6,674 nucleotides of DNA from a bacterium (GTDB lineage Bacteria > Planctomycetota > J058 > JAJDCP01). Both the position numbers and the translations under genes were made by a program. How positions within the stretch are numbered: position 1 is the first letter of the stretch; every line of letters begins with the position of its first letter. This document shows, in pieces, positions 4,101-6,674 of this stretch. Location: positions 1-6,674 of the forward strand of contig JAUIEM010000471.1 of NCBI GenBank assembly GCA_030428695.1, in the 5' to 3' direction. Below the pieces are notes generated by a model. It saw only the letters and a program-made list of their open reading frames with translations. It had not been told where the DNA came from and did no database searches.

Positions 4101-6674
4101 CGACAACCTCGGCGAGTTCATCCGCGACGACCTGCGCATCGGCTTCGGCTGCAAGAAGATCTACCCGGGGGCGACCAGCAACGACGAGCTCAAGAAGCTC
4201 GTCGCCCATGAAGGCTGCAAGCGCGACCGCTTCTCGGTGGTGCGCCAGATGCTGCCCGACCACTACCTCAAGGACCGCAAGGTCGGCCTCGGGCGCGGCA
4301 TCCACGACCTCGACTGGCAGGTCGAGTGGCTGAAGCCCGGGGAGCAGAAGGGCACGCCGGGCTTCCGCGCCGGCTGCACGAAGGTCGCCTACTCCTTCGA
4401 CCTGATCATCGCCGACTACCACGTCCTGCCGCATCCGACGGTCACGCTCGTCGACCCGAACGACATCAACCGGCCGGAGATCCTGCGCGAGGTCGGTCCG
4501 CCGGCGCCGAAGGGTGAGCGGAAGGCGCTCGCGGTGATGCCCGACCACAGCTTCCACGAGCAGCCCTACAAGCTGCTGCCGCGGACCAACCTGGTCGGCC
4601 GGCTGCAGATCGGGGTGCTCGCGATGGACGAGCGCATCAACCTCGTCCTCGACCAGACCCGGCTGAACTGCAACGACCAGAACATCAACGCGGCGGTCCG
4701 CAAGAAGATCGAGGGCTTCCACAACGCCCCCGCCGGCCAGGCCCTGCACCACGCGCTGCTGCGGCTGTGGTGGCCGTACTTCCACCTGTACACGGGCTGC
4801 CTGTACCGGCCGGTGATCTTCGGGAAGCTCCCCGACGGCGCCTACGAGGACCTGCTCGACGCCGCCGAGAGCCAGGGCCTGCCGCTGACGAAGGACAACA
4901 TCAAGAAGCTGCTCGAGACCGACCTCAAGGCGCGCTACAAGGGCCTGCAGGCCGAGGCCTTCAAGACCCACGCCTTCGGCACCCTCGGCACGGCCCAGGA
5001 CGAGGCCGAGAAGATGCAGCAGCAGTGGGACGAGGGCGTCGCGCTGATCAAGGCGCTGCTCGAGTACCTCGGCGACGCCGAGCGCAACACGAGCGGCGCC
5101 CTCGAGCTGTCCGGCCCCGCCCACGCCTGGCGCATGGAGGAGGTGTGCGCGCCGGACGGCCTCGCCCTGCGGGTGATGCCGGCGATGCTCGCCAACGCCC
5201 TCAAGCTGGTCCACAAGGACAACGCGATCGGCCAGTACTTCGGCGCCCAGCCCCTGCTCGAGCAGAGCCGCCGCGAGCACGCCGTCGCGAAGATCAAGCT
5301 GCTCGCCACCCAGCGGGAGAAGGCCGACAAGGCGAAGGAAGAGGCCTTCCAGGCGATCCTGACCGATGTGCGCAAGCACGTCTTCGACACGGTCAAGACC
5401 GACCCGAAGCTGAAGCAGACCGCCTACCGTCTGCATATGGGGCGGCTGTTCTTCCGCCTGCTGCGCGTGTTCAAGAAGAACAAGCAGGAGGGCATGGCCG
5501 GCGCCTTCTTCTCTCCGCAGTGCCCGTTGTGGAAGGCGATCTTCGACAAGATGGACCCGGCGAGCCACCTGCGCGACGTGTCCTCCAAGGGCGTGTCGAA
5601 GGCGGTCACCGACAAGTACGACGCCTCCGACGCCGCGGAGCGCGACGCCTTCCGCAACGTGATCGAGCAGGGCGCCGCCGCCCGCGGCGTGACGGAGCAG
5701 CAGCACCTCGCCTGGCTCAAGGGCCGCGGCCTCGAAGGCGACGTGATGGGCCAGCTGTTCGACGACACGCCCTTCTCACCGGCCGGCGAGGCCGAGCAGA
5801 AGGGCTACGACCTCGAGCAGCTCAAGGGCTTCAAGGAGCGGCTGCTCAAACCCTACGCGACCGGCCTGAAGAGCTCGCTCTCGGTCGGCGTCGACGCCGG
5901 CTTCAAGTACGACACCGCGCAGATGCTGTGGTCTCTGTACTTCCAGGGCCGGGTCGAGGGGAAGGTCGGGATGTCGTGGTGGTGGCCGATCCCGATCCCG
6001 GTCATCCCGCTCGCCCTCGAGATCGGCTGGTCGGTGCACGGCATGGCCGTGCTCGAGGCGGCCCTGCAGCTGCGCTTCGAGGCGCAGATGCTCGAGTACC
6101 TGCGGCGCTGGGCGGCGAGCCTGGAGTACGCCTCCCACGGCGCCTCGGGGGCGAAGTTCCAGGTCGCGGGCCCGGCGAACAAGAAGCCGGGCATCGTCGT
6201 GCTCAGCACCGCGGACAAGCGCCTGCGCGAGCGCTGCGCCGAGGCGGTCAAGCTCGGGGTGCTCGACACCTACGGCATCAAGGCGGACACGCTGCTCGCG
6301 CTCGAGGGCACGATGAAGCTCCACGAGCTGCTCTTGAAGCAGTCGACGAACAAGGAGTACGAGCTCTGGCTCCAGGGCTACGCGAAGCCGTTCTTCGACA
6401 TCCTCCAGTCCTCGAAGAGCCCCTGGAACGACTGGAACGACGCCTCCCTGAAGAAGCTGGTCGGCTTCGACCTCGACCACGTCGTCAGCACCTACCGCCC
6501 GGGCAAGGCGAAGCTCGCCCTCGGCAAGGAGCACGGCAACTTCGACATCCTGCGCACCGACGCGAACGACGTGCGCTACCTGATCACCGACACCACCCAG
6601 CTCCCGGAGCTGATCAGCGAGCTCGGGGGCGAGCAGGTCGAGAAGGACTACTCGGTGATCTCCGACTCCCCCCT
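1159..6674 (+). CDS. Giant multidomain protein of unknown function with SEC-C-type zinc knuckle (3' end outside window)
   Basis: One frame is open from the ATG at 1159 to the right edge: 1838 complete codons, no stop, strongly GC-ending codons. An in-frame TAG at 1120 and no other start codon make 1159 the first possible start, with AGGTG 8 nt upstream. I do not recognise the family. Residues 1-290 hold 13 Cys and many His, with alternating hydrophobic/polar strands that suggest beta structure; HEHVH lies at 123-127. Residues 290-455 are mixed. Residues 460-500, 579-620 and 625-688 read as coiled-coil helices. CPCGRGFPYQTCC at 772-784 matches the SEC-C zinc pattern. Residues 815-875 are again strand-like. 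Residues 1275-1415 include long charged helices. Residues 1572-1655 alternate hydrophobic and polar residues around PIPIPVIP (1611-1618), then turn amphipathic-helical. There is no signal peptide, Walker A motif or obvious transmembrane bundle. Its size and lack of a secretion signal would fit a delivered effector or a large structural protein, but neither is shown. It is divergent from the leftward pair. Confidence 0.9.
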   Translation, partial: MDTILVPFNSTLEIKPCTSSTKDRYWRSFVLIKKIPKPLPRRRAEPKYYCVGNMRSKYFGYGKDRNVLRELSAEDRKAFQEKAELHCDGTPWEQQKVEIGVLAGDTLEVEIYVAWHECSGGQHEHVHIDKSSYTSAGIYHTYVSWGVHTYQNLIQTDWGRHYCEFEYGGVTCGQPAQLGGRYTCINHDTNPRLCLGKCKGGTRHPVDFHKSTSDCGNGRVCGTGRSADWGVRVAKTRRWDTKEHTHVIGESRSFAWHTGGPKEDPGKKKSSWVCYLSSHSPYHGCILEMGFHFNKRNFLTGTNLVQIPRWPVKELKIELVDFPSPEYVPVINPKAEGKKGQAVVATRNPEQKSRPAVHFKARFDKQQRDASRVPGSLLLRARDDGSDELVRFLLTNTRLDPRALPREELAKEKTEWFFTYTTQPEDLVVQPDGSRGDTVDLVRVADIVYTRARDVLGADLAITRALSRIRELEGELVAKRERWRNRQAALFRIDRALTGDETPEQLRALVQPSASVLSLYDLTHESPELPICQESLRRYMVALVKLRTPSTEVDTSYRRAVRRIGEIKTGWTRPNGQKEAGLAALEADVQGSETLARCAALQREIDQLRVWRDLALNRVELSSTHKAYAEHKKFSESAANAEIARLQKRLDAQKSGAKGPLLRAREAAIATFDKQRDALLAQWTSEAQCDVPHYSWDQVLRYWHASDPRQFDWLGLYTSAKKEYGNSAVLIEIVKRDDPSELYRIQGPVQEVVKAVDHTSRAIKETGDHDACPCGRGFPYQTCCKRYNKLDKLGGDASPQGVHSLSFDAKEARFLTLGLDLALANLTLTVDRQSFALRFKPDWLEVPAKLIGDEKRTFDYKSYQVRIRRCDLPRFTVPELVKFNYDTLHDPKQARSLPAGTKLRMPAQPLGTMDLTWGVVQRVRLVMELTDAPTAADVTAVSPWNSAGVQVGGDVLKAAPQSLFVFGFLQSNEDAPELKKVDNLGEFIRDDLRIGFGCKKIYPGATSNDELKKLVAHEGCKRDRFSVVRQMLPDHYLKDRKVGLGRGIHDLDWQVEWLKPGEQKGTPGFRAGCTKVAYSFDLIIADYHVLPHPTVTLVDPNDINRPEILREVGPPAPKGERKALAVMPDHSFHEQPYKLLPRTNLVGRLQIGVLAMDERINLVLDQTRLNCNDQNINAAVRKKIEGFHNAPAGQALHHALLRLWWPYFHLYTGCLYRPVIFGKLPDGAYEDLLDAAESQGLPLTKDNIKKLLETDLKARYKGLQAEAFKTHAFGTLGTAQDEAEKMQQQWDEGVALIKALLEYLGDAERNTSGALELSGPAHAWRMEEVCAPDGLALRVMPAMLANALKLVHKDNAIGQYFGAQPLLEQSRREHAVAKIKLLATQREKADKAKEEAFQAILTDVRKHVFDTVKTDPKLKQTAYRLHMGRLFFRLLRVFKKNKQEGMAGAFFSPQCPLWKAIFDKMDPASHLRDVSSKGVSKAVTDKYDASDAAERDAFRNVIEQGAAARGVTEQQHLAWLKGRGLEGDVMGQLFDDTPFSPAGEAEQKGYDLEQLKGFKERLLKPYATGLKSSLSVGVDAGFKYDTAQMLWSLYFQGRVEGKVGMSWWWPIPIPVIPLALEIGWSVHGMAVLEAALQLRFEAQMLEYLRRWAASLEYASHGASGAKFQVAGPANKKPGIVVLSTADKRLRERCAEAVKLGVLDTYGIKADTLLALEGTMKLHELLLKQSTNKEYELWLQGYAKPFFDILQSSKSPWNDWNDASLKKLVGFDLDHVVSTYRPGKAKLALGKEHGNFDILRTDANDVRYLITDTTQLPELISELGGEQVEKDYSVISDSP
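3472..3510 (+). other. SEC-C-type zinc-binding motif inside the giant protein
   Basis: Residues 772-784 read CPCGRGFPYQTCC. This keeps every fixed position of the SEC-C consensus C-P-C-G-x-G-x-x-Y-x-x-C-C/H: Cys772, Cys774, Gly775, Gly777, Tyr780, Cys783, Cys784. In SecA and many small proteins this knuckle binds one zinc through three Cys and a Cys or His, and in SecA it helps contact SecB and ribosomes. Here it sits deep inside a giant protein, between the coiled-coil section and a strand-rich section, and is preceded by the acidic/His stretch GDHDA. Zinc binding is a family-based expectation; its partner here is unknown. Confidence 0.75.

Noticed and set aside
1509..4211. Plus-strand frames of 353 and 407 residues inside the giant gene
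   Set aside because: They are out-of-frame shadows with Arg/Gln/Pro/His-rich low-complexity content, and frame 1 is the continuous coding frame.
937..5706. Minus-strand open frame of more than 1500 codons continuous with the cysteine-rich gene
   Set aside because: It runs codon-for-codon antisense to the giant gene. Its stops would require TTA, CTA or TCA sense codons, which are very rare here; the frame ends where the first TCA appears at 5776-5778. It has no ribosome-binding site at its start and a low-complexity Leu/Val/Gly/Arg/Ala composition. Only 382-936 is a gene.
5776..6534. Minus-strand open frame of 252 residues
   Set aside because: It is in the same antisense register as the giant gene, with Leu/Arg/Val/Glu-rich shadow composition. 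The plus strand has better coding character.

Overview
This is a very GC-rich window with almost only G or C at third codon positions. It fits a high-GC bacterium; a myxobacterium or other deltaproteobacterial-type genome is my guess, but no marker gene fixes the taxon. There is no rRNA, tRNA, CRISPR array, transposase or recognisable integrase.

Layout. Bases 1-936 hold two minus-strand genes read leftward as a translationally coupled pair. The first is a 184-residue protein with eight cysteines in its C-terminal half (382-936). It overlaps by ATGA the start of a second gene (1-385) that runs off the left edge after 128 codons. Bases 937-1158 are a 222-bp divergent intergenic region. It contains an imperfect 20-bp palindrome, an overlapping 10-bp hairpin, a plausible sigma70-like promoter for the rightward gene, and ribosome-binding sites for both directions. 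From 1159 to the right edge (6674) the plus strand is one uninterrupted reading frame of 1838 codons with no stop, so the window contains only part of a giant protein.

The giant protein is the centrepiece and I do not recognise its family. It begins with about 290 residues rich in Cys and His that look beta-structured. A middle section of predicted coiled-coil helices (about residues 460-690) follows, then a perfect SEC-C-type zinc-knuckle pattern (residues 772-784). After that come roughly 1000 residues of mixed alpha/beta sequence without recognised domains, including a striking amphipathic and hydrophobic stretch near residues 1572-1655. The first 400 codons use A/T-ending codons about three times as often as the rest (hand count), which hints that the N-terminal module has a different history.

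How the genes work together is not shown by the sequence. The divergent arrangement with a short shared control region suggests co-regulation. The leftward edge gene has a weak resemblance to M15-type peptidases, but it is cut before any catalytic motif. A secreted or delivered effector is one possible role for the giant protein; that is inference only.
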